A DNA stretch of 45,000 nucleotides from Chrysomallon squamiferum. Taxonomy: Eukaryota > Mollusca > Gastropoda > Neomphalida > Peltospiridae. The notes below the pieces were generated by a model. That model did not search any database. It was given only the letters and a program-made list of their open reading frames with translations, and was not told where the DNA came from. A program made the translations under genes and the position numbers. Position 1 is the first letter of the stretch. Each line of letters opens with the position of its first letter. Below, piece after piece: positions 22,457 to 35,834 of the stretch. Location: the NCBI GenBank assembly GCA_012295275.1, contig CM022670.1:11627083-11672082 (forward strand). The letters are read 5' to 3'.

Positions 22457-22549
22457 AAAAATAATAATAATAAAAAGAAGAAAGTAAAATAATAATAATA
22501 AAATCAAAATGTAAAAAATCAAATAAACAAAAATAAAATAAAATCAAAT

Positions 22550-22585
<36 letters not shown>

Positions 22586-22640
22586 AAAAAGAACGAACAA
22601 AATTTTTTAAATAAATAAAAATATATCCTGGAAGAAAATT
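22346..22640. repeat. A-rich (AAAT)n/(AAT)n/(GAAA)n tract
   Basis: Nearly all A and T with AAAT, AAT and GAAA units, including (AAAT)n at about 22552-22584. Phe/Tyr/Leu/Ile-rich minus-strand frames here are artefacts of composition. Confidence 0.88.
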
Positions 22641-22931
22641 GGAAATTGGTATACGTTTTCATTACACATTCTGAACGTCCAGATTCTTCGTGATTTGTCA
22701 TCCAGACTCTAGAAGAGAGCATCATTATTGGGCTTTGTTTAGAGTATCATTTAACGTTAATCCGGTCCTTGTTAGTTTGGTCTGAAACTGGATTTACGTT
22801 AAGAGCTCTGCCTTCTCGATAGTATTAAGAAACTGTGCCTTTTCCATAGTGACTGTGATAGCAGCTAGCGTTTACGACAGCCACAATATCTTGGCTTTAT
22901 TAGTAGTTCACTTAGACATGAATGTGTGCTT

Positions 22932-22934
<3 letters not shown>

Positions 22935-23011
<77 letters not shown>

Positions 23012-23162
23012 GTGTATGTATATATGTGTGTATATATACACACACACACACACATATATATATGTGTATATGTATGTGTGTGTGTATATATATATATGTG
23101 TGTGTGTGTGTGTATGTTTATGTATGTATGTATGTATGTACGTATATATGATAATAATAATA
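22935..23162. repeat. Compound microsatellite (TC)36 then TG/TA/CA block
   Basis: A (TC)n run at 22935-23007 is followed by mixed (TG)n, (TA)n, (CA)n and (TATG)n to about 23150, then a few AAT units. Confidence 0.97.
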
Positions 23163-24020
23163 GTACTTGACCACACGGATCTGAATCCATAAATAAAAAT
23201 GAATTTGAGTGGTAATTTCTCCTCCATTAAATATGGTATCTATTTGGATCTGGTTCTGAACGTGATTTCTCGTGTATCTCGCTGAAACTGAGACCAGTAA
23301 TAATACTCATTCATGATCCTTCAGTAAACAACAATATAATCACTGTGTTTATTTACAAGTCTTTGACGTGTTTCTTGCACGACAAGACAACCTCTGTCCT
23401 CGATTGTCGTCGTTCACTCAATAACAGCAATAACGTCGATGATACTAAAATCCTGTTTTCAAATCGGCTGAACTCATAAAAATGAAGTGTAGATATATAT
23501 TCGGAGAACAATGCTGTTGTTTTTAAAATAGTTTCAGAAAATGTTTTGGAAACATTAAATTTATGTAAAGGATTCGATCGTATTAAGTTGAAGATGATTA
23601 TACGATTTAGAAAACTGATAATAAAGTGGATTATGTAGTAATGTTGTTGAGTTTAGCTTCAAACTTCGATAATCTTCATAAAAAATCTTTCAAACAGTCA
23701 TTATTTCTTTTTTTTTCTTTCAAGTATTACCTTTCTAGGAAATAAAACTCAGTGAAAAATATTTGAGACTGAAAAACCGTTAACATTATTTGTTGTGAAA
23801 AATATTTGTTTACATCTACCTTTGACAGTTAAAATACTGCAATATAATGTTAAGTTTTTTATACGTACTGTATGGCACATATTTACACAAACGCAGTTTA
23901 TACAACTGAATGACAATAATAAAACAAACTCAGACATTTTTTTTGTATTATTCTTACATTTAAGGTTTGCATCAGATAATGATGATGATGATGTTGATGA
24001 TATGAGTAGCAGTAGTAGCA
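23163..24020. other. AT-rich single-copy intronic DNA
   Basis: No gene, RNA or mobile-element signature was seen. A short GATGAT run lies at about 23978-24001. Confidence 0.5.
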
Positions 24021-24025
24021 TTAAG

Positions 24026-24110
24026 ATAATAATAATAATAATAAAGATAACAATAACAATAATAATAATAATAATAATAATAACATAATAATAATAATAA
24101 CAATAACAAC

Positions 24111-24175
<65 letters not shown>

Positions 24176-24201
24176 TAACAATAACAGCAACAACAACAAT
24201 C

Positions 24202-24275
<74 letters not shown>

Positions 24276-24284
24276 TAATAATAA
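24026..24284. repeat. Long (AAT)n/(AAC)n array
   Basis: About 260 bp of AAT units with scattered AAC, GAT and CAA interruptions, the longest trinucleotide array of this type in the window. Poly-Leu and poly-Ile frames arise from it. Confidence 0.97.
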
Positions 24285-25055
24285 TTTACTAGAAAGTAAA
24301 TCCTGGCACAAGGTCAGTGAGGAGAGCTAGATAAATGACTGCTGAGTATAAGACGAAACTGCCTGTGGATACATAACTGCTTTACCTGGCAGGCTCAAGT
24401 AATGTTGTCATAATACCGCTATTTAGAATCTACTTATCCAAGATTACTGGTTGGTGGCGATGTCTGGAGTACCAGTCTTCCACGCTGAAACTGTGATGAT
24501 GTTCCAAACACTTGCGCAAAGACCAGGAAGAGAGTTTTTCTACGGATTACCCGAGTCTCGTTAATGGAATATTACATTTTCGTGATCTGCAACAACCACT
24601 ATGACAACCCACTGAAGAGAATTAATCTTTTCAAAACATTATTATCCTCACAAAATTTCATTATCGTCATCTTCATCATCATCCTCATCATCATCATCAT
24701 TATTATTATTTATAATGTTCAAATTTAACTCTTCAGTTAATTTTTTAAGAAAAATGTTTTTTATGTGTAGATGATATTCGCTAGTTTAATAAAAATAAAA
24801 ATATTGTAAGTTTTTTTTATTTACCGATATAGAAAGAGAAATTGGTGGAGAGACAGATAGATAATAGATGATAGATACAATCATTGACTGACAGGCTGAT
24901 TGATTGATGGATAAATAGACAGACAGCCAGACAGATAGCTAGACAGACAGATAGACAAATGAGCAGACAGATTATACAGATACGATAGAGAAATACACAA
25001 ATAAGCCAGAACACTATATACTTGCATGATATATCATCGAAAAATAATACAAGAA
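24285..25055. other. Single-copy DNA, then (ATC)n and GATA/GACA repeats
   Basis: 24300-24600 is GC-richer single-copy sequence without a recognised gene. (ATC)n lies at about 24665-24702. Degenerate GATA/GACA tetranucleotides run from about 24850 to 24975. Confidence 0.6.
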
Positions 25056-25061
25056 TTAATT

Positions 25062-25082
25062 TTTATGTGTGTGTGTCTGTGT

Positions 25083-25128
<46 letters not shown>
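25062..25128. repeat. (TG)n microsatellite
   Basis: A mostly pure TG tract with two early interruptions. Confidence 0.95.
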
Positions 25129-25130
<2 letters not shown>

Positions 25131-25139
25131 ATGTTTACA

Positions 25140-25980
25140 AATATTTAATACACATACACTGAACTGTTTTCAATAACACACTTACTATCTTCCGATTTGC
25201 TAAGCATCACTAAGTGAATTAAGGAGAATCGAAGTCAATTACAGACATTAGCCAACATTTTTTTTTGAAACGAACTAATCCGCAACTCTGAGATGAGGCA
25301 TGTCGGCTAGGAAAAGATCTTTATTCTCTTGGAGGATATCGCGGAAAAATACTTCACTGCTCATTTTGCCCTGTATTTTCGTCAATAGATTCAGTAATGC
25401 AATTATTCGGGACTATCTACTCTTTATCAGTAATACAATTATTCAAGACTATCTCCCTTCCCTCAACGGTTCCTGTGATGAAAAATAGTGAGCTGGAGTC
25501 AATAAAATGTAAATAAGAAGACGACCGGAGTAGGTATTAGGTCATACCTATTGGCACGATGCTGTAGTAATAACGAGCGGCTTGCCCAGTCTTCGTTCGC
25601 CGATTAGTCCTGCATAGAAATGTCTTTGAATACAGCAGTTAATTATAGTGATGGGTTTATTGATCTCACCCGCCTCGTGATAATGTCCTGTTACTGGCAG
25701 CAACCCAAACGCTAAAGAACGACTGACCGACGCAAAGACAAAAAACCCCATTTTTTTTTTTTTTTTTTTTTTTTTGGCTTTAGTGTAAATAATCTATATT
25801 ATTATTTTATTTTTTAATTCTTTTTTTTGGATTTGTTGGAAATAATTTTGTATTAGTTTATTTGTTATTTATTTATTTATTTATTTAATACTGCTAATAC
25901 TGAAATTATTACTGTAAGTATTGCTGTTGTTGTTTATTATTATTATTTTGTTTATTTGTTTATTTGTTTGTTTTTATAGA
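25140..25980. other. Intronic DNA with poly(T)
   Basis: 25290-25745 is GC-richer and single-copy. CAGTAAT(A/G)CAATTATTC is duplicated near 25391 and 25429. Poly(T) lies at 25751-25775, and AT-rich (TTTA)n sequence follows to 25890. No gene is recognised. Confidence 0.5.
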
Positions 25981-25985
25981 CATGT

Positions 25986-26052
<67 letters not shown>
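25986..26052. repeat. (TA)n(CA)n microsatellite
   Basis: TA repeats with one GTG interruption pass into CA repeats. Confidence 0.95.
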
Positions 26053-26995
26053 TACATTAACTACACAGTTAAAGTCGTGTATTATTATATAATATATTCA
26101 GAATAAAAAGACCACTTTTTAAAACACAAAAACACGAGAGCAAACTGACAGAAAGGACATCGTTAAGACTCGGTGTATTATATCCATCCCGCAAGCAGAT
26201 TTATGTACATAAAACAAATAACACCGCTCCTGGCGTGAAATTTGTCATCAACTAAGTTTTTTAATTTGGTCTATAATTCTGTCATTTTAAACCAGTTCTT
26301 TAATTTACTACGCTGGATCAGAGAATTGATGGTAAACGTCGACTAAATGTTCTAGAAAACTCGATCACTAAGCCACGTACAAGAGGCTGCTATCAGAGCA
26401 TTAAATTTGATTAAAGTATCTTTACATAACATCTTCTAGATAATCATATTGAAATCAGTTGATCATTATGATGAGCAAATGTTATGATCTTCTTTTTTAT
26501 TTTTTATTTTTTTTTTTTTTTTTTACAATGTCCAAACTACATTCGTTTTATTATCATCACTGTTATTATTATTACTTTTTTTTTAAATGTTAAAATTTAA
26601 TGTTATTATTATTTAATTTAAAACAAAAAATTAAAAATTAATGTTGTAAATAAGAAGAACTTGAAATCAAAGTTCCCATTTGTATTTAATTAATATAATC
26701 ATCATCATCATCAATCACCATCATCATCATCATCATCATCATCAATGTTATTGGTATTATTATTATTATTTAAATATTTTTATTCATTGAGAACATATCG
26801 AATCTTATGTTAACATCCTAAATACAAACTCAGTGATGATCGTTGAAGAATTTTATATACTGTGTATCACAACGCCATAGTTTAAACATAACCTTTTTTG
26901 GTTTACATCGTCGTCTCCGGCTGATACTTATTTCGAAGCTGTGTATGTTTCTGTTTGCTTGTCTCATTTGTAATTTAGTCTTTTAGTGATAATAA
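26053..26995. other. AT-rich intronic DNA with T-runs and (ATC)n/(ATT)n
   Basis: T-rich runs lie at about 26492-26524. (ATC)n and (ATT)n tracts lie at about 26698-26772. No gene is seen. Confidence 0.6.
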
Positions 26996-27012
26996 GTTTT
27001 GATCATAAGTTA

Positions 27013-27290
<278 letters not shown>

Positions 27291-27694
27291 CACTTAATAA
27301 AATAGTTTCATTTTAAATCTTATTATTTAGAAATGTAAAATTTCGCGTTTGTTAATGAACTACACACAGTTACTAGAAGACACGTCTTGTTTTACTAAAG
27401 TGCAAATCCACTCGATTCAAGGTAACCAGTGCACTGTCGTTACGTCTCTTTCAAGTCAGACATCTAAATGTATTTCTTCACAAACGTCCTGCCGGTTTTA
27501 TATTTGTTGGTTGTTAGCGTGAGAAAAGGTAATATGTAAAATAACACAGGTCTTTTTTTTCTTTCAAGAAATACGTTCAGCTTGACATAAAGGGATAAAG
27601 CATGTAGTATTATAACAGGAAAATAAATAAATAAATAAATACAAAAATCTCCAAAATAAGACATTTCCATTATATATATATATATATATAAAAA

Positions 27695-28229
27695 TTGGTG
27701 TTGAGCCAAAATGATAAAATATTTGTGGAAATTATTCAATGCTTTGATGGTATGGAAATCCGTTAAGTAGGAAGAATTTCAGATCAGAACTCTTTCTCAA
27801 ATTTAGTAAACTAGGATCTATTACAACACTCCAAATCCATTACAGATGAGTAATGACAATCTCGACATTTGATGTTTTTGTGTAAGAAAACAAGAAAGGA
27901 GTAAACCTGTCAACTCTTCATCTGATTAAAAACTAACAAATCACTTAATAAACATCTTAGATTGACCATTATCGTATAATGTTTGCACCAGTGTCCTTAT
28001 TTTGATGTGTAGTTCCTGTTTTTCAGGCCTAATGCAATATTTTTATATTTTCCTTTGTCGTTCAAATAGTTCATTTATTTTTCTTTCTTTTTCTTTCTTT
28101 TTTATTTGGTATAATATGAGTAGGATTAAAGGAAAATCAGTGATTTCATGCCGACGCTGCTTTAATTAACTTTTAAATAAAAATAATGTAAGTAATTGTC
28201 AGTTGTATTCGTTATAAATAAAGATGCAA
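27695..28229 (+). repeat. Long inverted repeat, left arm
   Basis: From TTGG at 27695, just inside a (TA)n tract (27671-27690), this 535-bp arm matches the reverse complement of 28828-29320. Matching blocks include ATGATAAAATATTTGTGGAA, TAATGACAATCTCGACATTT and AACATCTTAGATTG. By eye most blocks are well over 90% identical, with a few indels, such as an extra 17 bases near 27745. Similarity ends near GATGCAA at 28229. Confidence 0.96.
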
Positions 28230-28827
28230 TATTTGTTCCTAGATTATCCGATTTCTGGCAGAAGGAAGGACAGAATATTTTAATTTGACGATATACAACA
28301 CTTTTACTGTCAGTTATTATCGTTATGAATCATGAAGATATTAAAAAGAGTAAACACAAAACAGTACACACCCTGGAGTTTCATAAAGCAGATAGATATT
28401 GGGTGAAGATCAAAATTGCAGAAAGGTGGCTTCAGATGACGTGAAAATTCTGGGAACGCCATTAGCGGTTGCTGCGGTATCAAAGATGAAATTTTCAGTT
28501 GAAATAATACTAGTAGTTTAAAAAATACAAAGTTTAAAAAATACAAAGTTTAAAAAAAAGAAAACGAACTGTCTTCATATTATTACTAATAATAAACATG
28601 CAGTATATGTGACACCTTGTTGTTCTCACATTACCGGATGAATTGTGAACTTGGAATCATTCATTTCGTGAATGTTTTGAAAAACGGTTGTTAAATTGAG
28701 ATTGTGTGAAGCCAGAATGTTTTTATAAATTAAAAATCTGATGATTCATTTACCTTTTAAACCTGATTTATAACATTTTAAAATAATAACTGTTCTATTC
28801 AGTTCCGTTTTTTTTTTTTTTTTTTTT
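28230..28827. other. Spacer of the long inverted repeat
   Basis: About 600 bp of AT-rich sequence, ending in a 20-base T-run at 28808-28827 directly before the right arm. The 78-codon minus-strand frame at 28310-28546 matches nothing I know. Confidence 0.7.
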
Positions 28828-29320
28828 GCAACACTTATTTATAATGAATAAAACTGACAGTTAGTGACATTATTTTTATTTCAAATTTAATTAAACCACT
28901 ACTGGCATGAAATCATCGATTTTCCTTTGCTCCTAGTCACATTAAAGAAAGAAAAATAAATGGACTATTTCAACGACAAAGGAAAATATAATTTTTTACA
29001 TTAAGCATCAAAACAGGAACTACACATCAAAATAAGGACAGTGGTGCAAACATTATACGATAATGGCCAATCTAAGATGTTTATTAAGTGATTTGTTAGT
29101 TTTTAATCAGATGAAGAGTTGACAGGTTTACTCACTGCTTGTTTTCTTACACAAAAACATCAAATGTCGAGATTGTCATTACTCATCTGTAATGGATTTG
29201 GAGTGTTGTAATAGATCCTAGTTTACTAAATTTGAGAAAGAGTTCTGATTTAAAATTCTTCCTACTATCAAAGCATTGAATAATTTCCACAAATATTTTA
29301 TCATTTCGGCGTAATTCCAA
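28828..29320 (-). repeat. Long inverted repeat, right arm
   Basis: This is the reverse-complement copy of the left arm. Read on the minus strand it runs from TTGGAATTACGCC to GTGTTGC and then into a poly(A) run (the T-run at 28808-28827), as a retroposed copy would. Its outer end also abuts a (TA)n tract (about 29328-29349). Confidence 0.96.
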
Positions 29321-29324
29321 CACT

Positions 29325-29417
29325 TATATTATATATATATATATATATAAGAAAAAGAGCAATAACAACAACAACAATACTAATAATAGATATCCTCAAA
29401 GATAGTATTTAATGACT

Positions 29418-29497
<80 letters not shown>
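29325..29497. repeat. (TA)n, (CA)n and (TA)n tracts
   Basis: (TA)n lies at about 29328-29349, (CA)n of about 25 units at 29420-29470 and (TA)n at 29472-29493. Confidence 0.95.
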
Positions 29498-29499
<2 letters not shown>

Positions 29500-29503
<4 letters not shown>

Positions 29504-30010
29504 ATATAGAGTCCGGATTATCGAAATTCTTACATTCTTTATCCTGGAACATAATTTATACTTTCATTGCCAATTGCCAACTTGCTTGCTTATTGGAAAT
29601 TTTGCGACTGGATGATTCGAAATTATTATTCCGTATTACCTGACTGATTCTTACAGACGAATACGCTGATTATTGCAAAGAATGTAATATTTCATTGTTC
29701 AGGCATCTTGCGTTTTAACCGTTTCCAAGGTATTGTACTCGCAGACGTCCATTGGTGGATAGGATGTACGTGTCACAGGCCATTTTGTCAGCCGATGAGA
29801 AAATGTACTGACTTGCTGGACCGTTCAGTCACCAAACGATTAACATTTGTAAATGTGCAGTTACAGTACTATTTTGTCATCGTGGTGTATTGAGAACCGA
29901 CAGGTTTTTCTTCATCAGTAGATGTCAATGTTCGATTTTTTAAATTATTTATTATTTATTTTTTATCTTTTTTTTAATCATTTTTATTTATTACTAAATT
30001 TGTTTGTGTA

Positions 30011-30048
<38 letters not shown>

Positions 30049-30448
30049 ATATTATTTCTTACATTCAGAAGCAGTTTTATTTGCCTCAGTCGTGAAAAGT
30101 ATTTAGCAGCAATATACGAGTCTAGATACAACAAAAACTGTATTTGATAAACAGAATTGTGCTAAAAAAATGTCTGGTAAAATCAGTTTGTTTATGGACA
30201 GATGAGTTTTAACATTTGATTTCAGTGAGCAAATTATTAAAACGGCGAAACTGTTAAAACACTAAAATGTGTAGTGACCAAAACAGTCGTATAATTTAAT
30301 AAATTAAAATGATAGGCAATATTTTGATGCGCGCGGTACCAACACTGCGACTGCGCAGTCGCACATCCGCTCTGCGTAGAGGGCTTATCGACGGAGAATG
30401 AATTATTTCATTATTATACAACTGATTAACCTTTTTCCTATGTAAACA

Positions 30449-30483
<35 letters not shown>

Positions 30484-31399
30484 AATAAGAATCTTAGTAT
30501 TAATCCGATACATTTGTAAATATATTTATGTATTATTTTCTGTTTCGCTGTTTAGTATAGGAAATCAGGACAGTCACCTCATTTCAACTTATATAGGCAG
30601 ACTGTATTTTAAGCATTTTATTTGTTAATCATTATTATTATTAATATATTAACTGCATCGTTAAGGAATGATTACACGCGCATATTGATACGCGCACACA
30701 CATACATGCATACAGATACACACAGACACCTAATAAACACACACAGATACACATAACACACACACAAACACATACGAACACAAGCGTACAAAAGCATTTC
30801 CACTTACACACAGGCACACAGACATATCCCGATCAGCTAGTCTGTGCGTATAAAAAGCTAGGATTTATTTTGTTTGACGGTGTTTACCAGTTTGTCTGTG
30901 ACTGCGGCTAGAGTGATTAATTTGGTCTATTTTACCTTCTTTTTTTAATTTTCCCCAAATATTGTTGTTGCTGTATTTTCCTAACAGACAAGAAAAGATT
31001 GGCGGTTAGAGGCAAACACAGGACTCAGGTGTTGAGGTGATGTATGATTAGCAGTGACTTGACACAGCATTTTGCTCGTTTCTTCAGACATCTTCAGTCT
31101 TCTCTTTCACTAATTTTTACACGTTTCTCAATGCTGCTGGTACCTACCTACTCACTGAACTGTCGTGCATACGGGTCCTGACAATGCCCGACTGAAAACG
31201 AAAGATGGCGATGCAGCAAAAACGTTTCGTGGAGCAGTGTGGAATCATTCTCCATGCAGTGTTTAAAGTGGTTTCGTTGTTTACAACCTTCGTCTAATTT
31301 CACAACGAAAATTTTCCCAGCTTACCTCAAAGCAGTGGATTCACTGTTCTTACTGCACAATCTAATGTTTTGTGTTCATTAGACACTATGTCACTATGT

Positions 31400-31434
<35 letters not shown>

Positions 31435-32245
31435 TACATAAAGATACACAAAAAACAAATACAAACGCAGTCATTAGTCAAAAAAAATAAAAAAAATAGA
31501 AATGTTTATGTAAAAAGGAAGAGAAGCTATCTTTATTAATTATAGTAAATTAACCGAAAATCCGGGGGAAATATAAATAAATACGAATGTATGTTTATAT
31601 GGGTGTTTATGTACAAGTTTGTGTGAATGTATACGTTAAAGTTTTTTTTATATTACGGTGTGCCTCTATGTGTTACTATGGTTATGTTTATGTTTGTGAG
31701 AGTGCGTATATATATTATATGACGTGTTCAGGAACTGCGCGATATCCCTCAGCTTACTCTAAGACTTAGAGTCTAAGTACAGCCTCGTTGATTTTCTTGT
31801 ATTCTGTCAGTGATCATATTGATTGTCTGCGAGGCGGACATAAAATCTCAAGTGCTTTTCTGCTCACTTAGTGCGACGGTGCTAGGCTCACAGTTTTATA
31901 CAGTATCATACAGCAGTCACACTATTTGCATTTCTGCGTCTTATAAATGTAAAGAATTCTTCCTAACTTCTGACATTTAATAATTTGATGCGACTGATGA
32001 TTAACGATTGCACTTATCCCAGATTCGTGGTGCTGATCATAAGCTCGCGTGTTTCTTGCAATCACCATAAAATCAATCGCTGTTTTAATACGAGCATTCG
32101 CTAACGAAGACGTTGATGTTATGATTGACGTTATATCAACATGATGTGGCAATCTCAACAAAGATGTTTGTTTAGAAACCGCGCTGTAGAGCACTCAGTG
32201 ATTTAATTATTATTTATAGTGTTATTTATTTATTTAAGTATTATT
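29500..32245. other. Intronic DNA with scattered simple repeats
   Basis: (TG)n lies at about 30016-30045, (AAAT)n at 30449-30485, CA-rich degenerate sequence at 30690-30830 and (TA)n at 31401-31430. A CpG-rich patch at about 30328-30400 contains a perfect 18-bp palindrome. No open frame resembles a known protein. Confidence 0.55.
30346..30363. repeat. Perfect 18-bp palindrome TGCGACTGCGCAGTCGCA
   Basis: The sequence equals its own reverse complement and sits in a short CpG-rich patch of an otherwise AT-rich intron. It contains TGCGCA, part of NRF1-type sites, but not the full tandem consensus. Confidence 0.8.
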
Positions 32246-32249
32246 ATTA

Positions 32250-32253
32250 TTTA

Positions 32254-32312
<59 letters not shown>
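32250..32312. repeat. (ATT)n microsatellite
   Basis: About 20 ATT units on the + strand, the sense complement of the several (AAT)n arrays elsewhere in the same intron. Confidence 0.95.
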
Positions 32313-35300
32313 CTTTTTTTGTTTTCTCCTAAAAGCTTAATGCTGTTCATTTGGATCTAAGCTCTATAAATCTGAAAATATATGCAAATATCTATGGTTA
32401 ACGAAAATGACAAAAATGATGTCAAAAGAAAGATACCAATATACTTTAAAATCTGAAACAATTTCTAAGTATATTTCTAATAAAAGATTTCAAAAATTCT
32501 TTCAGTGATTCGCATTGTTTTATTTCTGAGAAACGATAAAATTCTTTGGATGGGGCGAAGTTTTTAAAATTAATATTATGTTAAAACGAATTAACTGAAG
32601 TGATCTAAAACACTGTCGTTTTTAAAATATGTACTGGGAATAAGTTGTTTTACATTATCAGTTACATAATCCTAGTTAGATCCAGAATGTAATTTAAAAA
32701 AAAAAAAACAATTCTGAAATATAATTTGATTTCTTTTTTCTTTTTTTCCTTTTTTTTTCTTTTTTTTTGGAATATGATACAATTTATGCTTTTTTTTTTC
32801 ATGGTATTAGCATGGATTTTTAGTCAACACAGAACAATTGCTGTCGATACAAGGGTTTATCGTTTATCTCTAAATGTCGCTATAAACCAGTTATTATTTA
32901 TGGTATCAGTGACATTACTGCAGTCTTTGCAGACAACACATAACATTTACATAAAAATACATTCACTTCACCTTAATGAAGGCTGATAGAGTTTTAAGTA
33001 GTTTAATCACTGAAAACTAAAGAAATGAAATTATCTCGGATTATTCCCACTGCCGACGAACTCATCCACAAATAGCAACCCATTTATTTTTGGCTCACTC
33101 TACGATCAGAAGAGTGAATGACGTAAAATTTCGAACACGGAAATGTGGAAAAAACTTCGTTTCTGTTAGAGTATTAAAGAACGTCTGTGAAAAAAATTGC
33201 GAGCTTTTAGAAAATTTCCCGTCCTTAAAAAGTTGGTTTCCTGTCGTTTTAATACGGACACTAGAGACATCAATAGAAAACAGGAAAGAAAACTTGTTCT
33301 TCATAGATATTTCCTACCCCAAAGAGAGCTGCTTTTAATCTCAATTCTCATTTACAAAACACTAAAAAAAAAAAAAAAAGAAGAAAAAAAAAAGGTAATT
33401 TATTCATGAAAAATGGATCATTCACTTCTAATTAATATGTAATGCATATTATGTTAGTAGCATGAATATATACTTATTGAAAAAAAAATTATATTTTGGT
33501 GTAGACGAAATTCATTGTTTTTATTTGAACGTCTCGTACTCATATCTTGTTAAGTACAAATTTTGATCTTTACATTTACTAGTTGAGAAAGGATACGACA
33601 AAAAGGGGATATAATGTAGAACTTGTTCTTTTCCCTGCTGTAACCTGTTTGTACTAACTGCCCCAGTGTAAAGAGGATACAGAGGCCAATTTGTTTCCAT
33701 AATTCGGCAGGTCATTGTGGGAAAACGATATGGTTACATGTTCGGATTATTGAATTTCCTTCCACAAATGTTTGGCCAAATAATACAATTATGTCTGTAA
33801 TAAATTTTATTATCTGCATTTCAAAATAAAACTGTTATTTTCCACCTCCTCCCCAGTGCAGAAGTCTACATTAATTCTGCGCTCGGTCTGTTCGTGCCGG
33901 AGAAAGATAAATAGCAAAGATTAGCTTAGCGAAATGCTTGTTTTCACAGACGTCTCCGGTTTGTGTGAGCTATCCCAGAATGCAACATGCCACGGCCATT
34001 TTGATTCGCTAGACAACTGCAATTTAAAACTGCAAACCGTATAGATCTTATGTTCGAACTGTGAAATTCCTTCTACCCTGTAGATAGAGTTCAGATTAAT
34101 ATAACCATTAAATAAACTTATGTATGTGATAAAATTTATTGTCTTTAACTGAAAATAATTTTATTCCTTTTTGGCTTTTGTCAATCCCAATGAAGCAAAG
34201 AGAGCGATATTTATAATTATAATTAAAAAATGAAACAAATAAACCTGTGATTTTACTTTTGGATAATCAGTTCATCAAACGCGAAAGAAACGTTGCCTAG
34301 AATGGTAACGCCATGATAATGAAAGTTACAGACTGAGGTAAAAGGGTAGCACCTAACATTTTCATTATTTGCACAAAAAGGCACTTAATGATCGTCATGC
34401 AAATTCAATTTCCAAACAGTACAGTGCCGGACTCTTCAATGTTGTGTCGAATGACGTGATTGGTCCTTCTGTTTCAGCGCATCCAGTCGACCAGTGAAAA
34501 ACGTTGGCTTTCAAACGGTGCATTTCCCGATTTCATGCATTAAGTCACCAAGGAGACTGAATCATGCAGGCCCCCGTCAGTTAGCTAGGGGACAACTGAA
34601 TATAACTTAATTTCTTTCCACATTCACACGTGACAAAGACCTCATTTGACTTGAATCTACTATGGAAATAATGGATCAGTAAAAATAAGGAGTAAAAATA
34701 AATTTTTGTTTACAATATTATAAATAATAATAATAATAAAAGAAGCCTCATGTCTTTTTAAAAATTTTCAGACGCAAATGTAGAGAATATAACTTCCATT
34801 GTCGTGGTATAAATGAAAATTACTCACAGTTTCAACTTGATGACGACTTGTCAAATAACCAGTCCGAAACAATTACTGAATTTATGTTGTCACACATTAT
34901 AACAATATATGTGAACTGTTAATCATTTAGCTTCTGCCCAGCATGAAGTAATGGACTCATCTTCCCAACTGTTACACAGTCAGCTTACTGAATATTTAAG
35001 CAAGCCCATACCAACAATTAAGAAACAAGAACAGAAATATATATTCTCATCCATTTATTATAAATTCAGTCACATGACACAAGATAACATGAATTATGAT
35101 CTTATCTTTAGTACGTATGAACGGTTCATGTAGCACTGGAATATATTACAAAGTTACAGGACATATCAGTATATAAATGTATTCAGCCAAGTTCAGCAGG
35201 TGACTGTTTCTCTAATATTACAGCCGGTCTGCTTAATTAGTCCCTCAGCTGACTGTGTAACAAATGGGACGTATAATAAATGGGAGACAACCGCTAACGA

Positions 35301-35650
35301 CGGGACTAGCGGACCACCAAAAAGACACATTGTAGGTCACTGGACAACTGGAGGGTCCACAGTAGTTTGAGAAACTGAAGTATATATCAGTGATAGCAGT
35401 GGAGACAGCGAGTGTCATAAATGTATTTCCTATGAAATTTGTCATTTTAAAAATTGTAATATTATTAACATGTATTATTTAACAATGGCTGAAGGAAATT
35501 CAGGCTGTTTGGACCTAGTTTGAATAATCGCTTCCTACGCGTCCTTGTAGCCATACTGATAAGCCACGTGTAATGTGGTACCATCCGTAACACTAGGTAC
35601 CAGTCAAAATGCTTCTAAGAACTCGAGATAAGATGGCGTCTGCAGTGAAC
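32313..35650. other. Intronic DNA, partly single-copy and GC-richer
   Basis: T-rich runs lie near 32731-32768 and A-rich runs near 33365-33393. Segments 33840-34060 and 34260-34620 are repeat-poor with more balanced composition; 34454 carries TGACGTGATTGG (CRE-like next to an inverted CCAAT box). No gene is recognised; frames at 32726-32986 and 33090-33409 have no family features. Confidence 0.45.
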
Positions 35651-35654
35651 AGAC

Positions 35655-35832
35655 GGAGGCAGGCAGACAGACAGACAGACAGAGAAAGGGAGGAGAGGGA
35701 GTGGGGACGGATGGAGAGAAGGAAGGAGGGAAGCAGGAAGGCAGACAGAAAGATAGAAAGACAATCAGACAGAGATAGACAGACATACAGACATACAGAC
35801 AGACATACAGATAAACAGACAGAGTGAGAGAG
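35655..35832. repeat. GACA-type purine-rich tetranucleotide block
   Basis: Degenerate CAGA/GACA with GGA-rich centre. Arg/Asp/Gln- and Ser/Leu/Cys-rich frames on both strands are repeat translations. Confidence 0.92.
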
Positions 35833-35834
35833 AG

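Noticed and set aside
23972-24311. Poly-Leu and poly-Ile 'membrane proteins'
   Set aside because: They are frames of the (AAT)n array.
25751-25790. Poly(T) as the tail of a minus-strand retroelement
   Set aside because: The sequence to its right is low-complexity AT-rich DNA with no element-like body.
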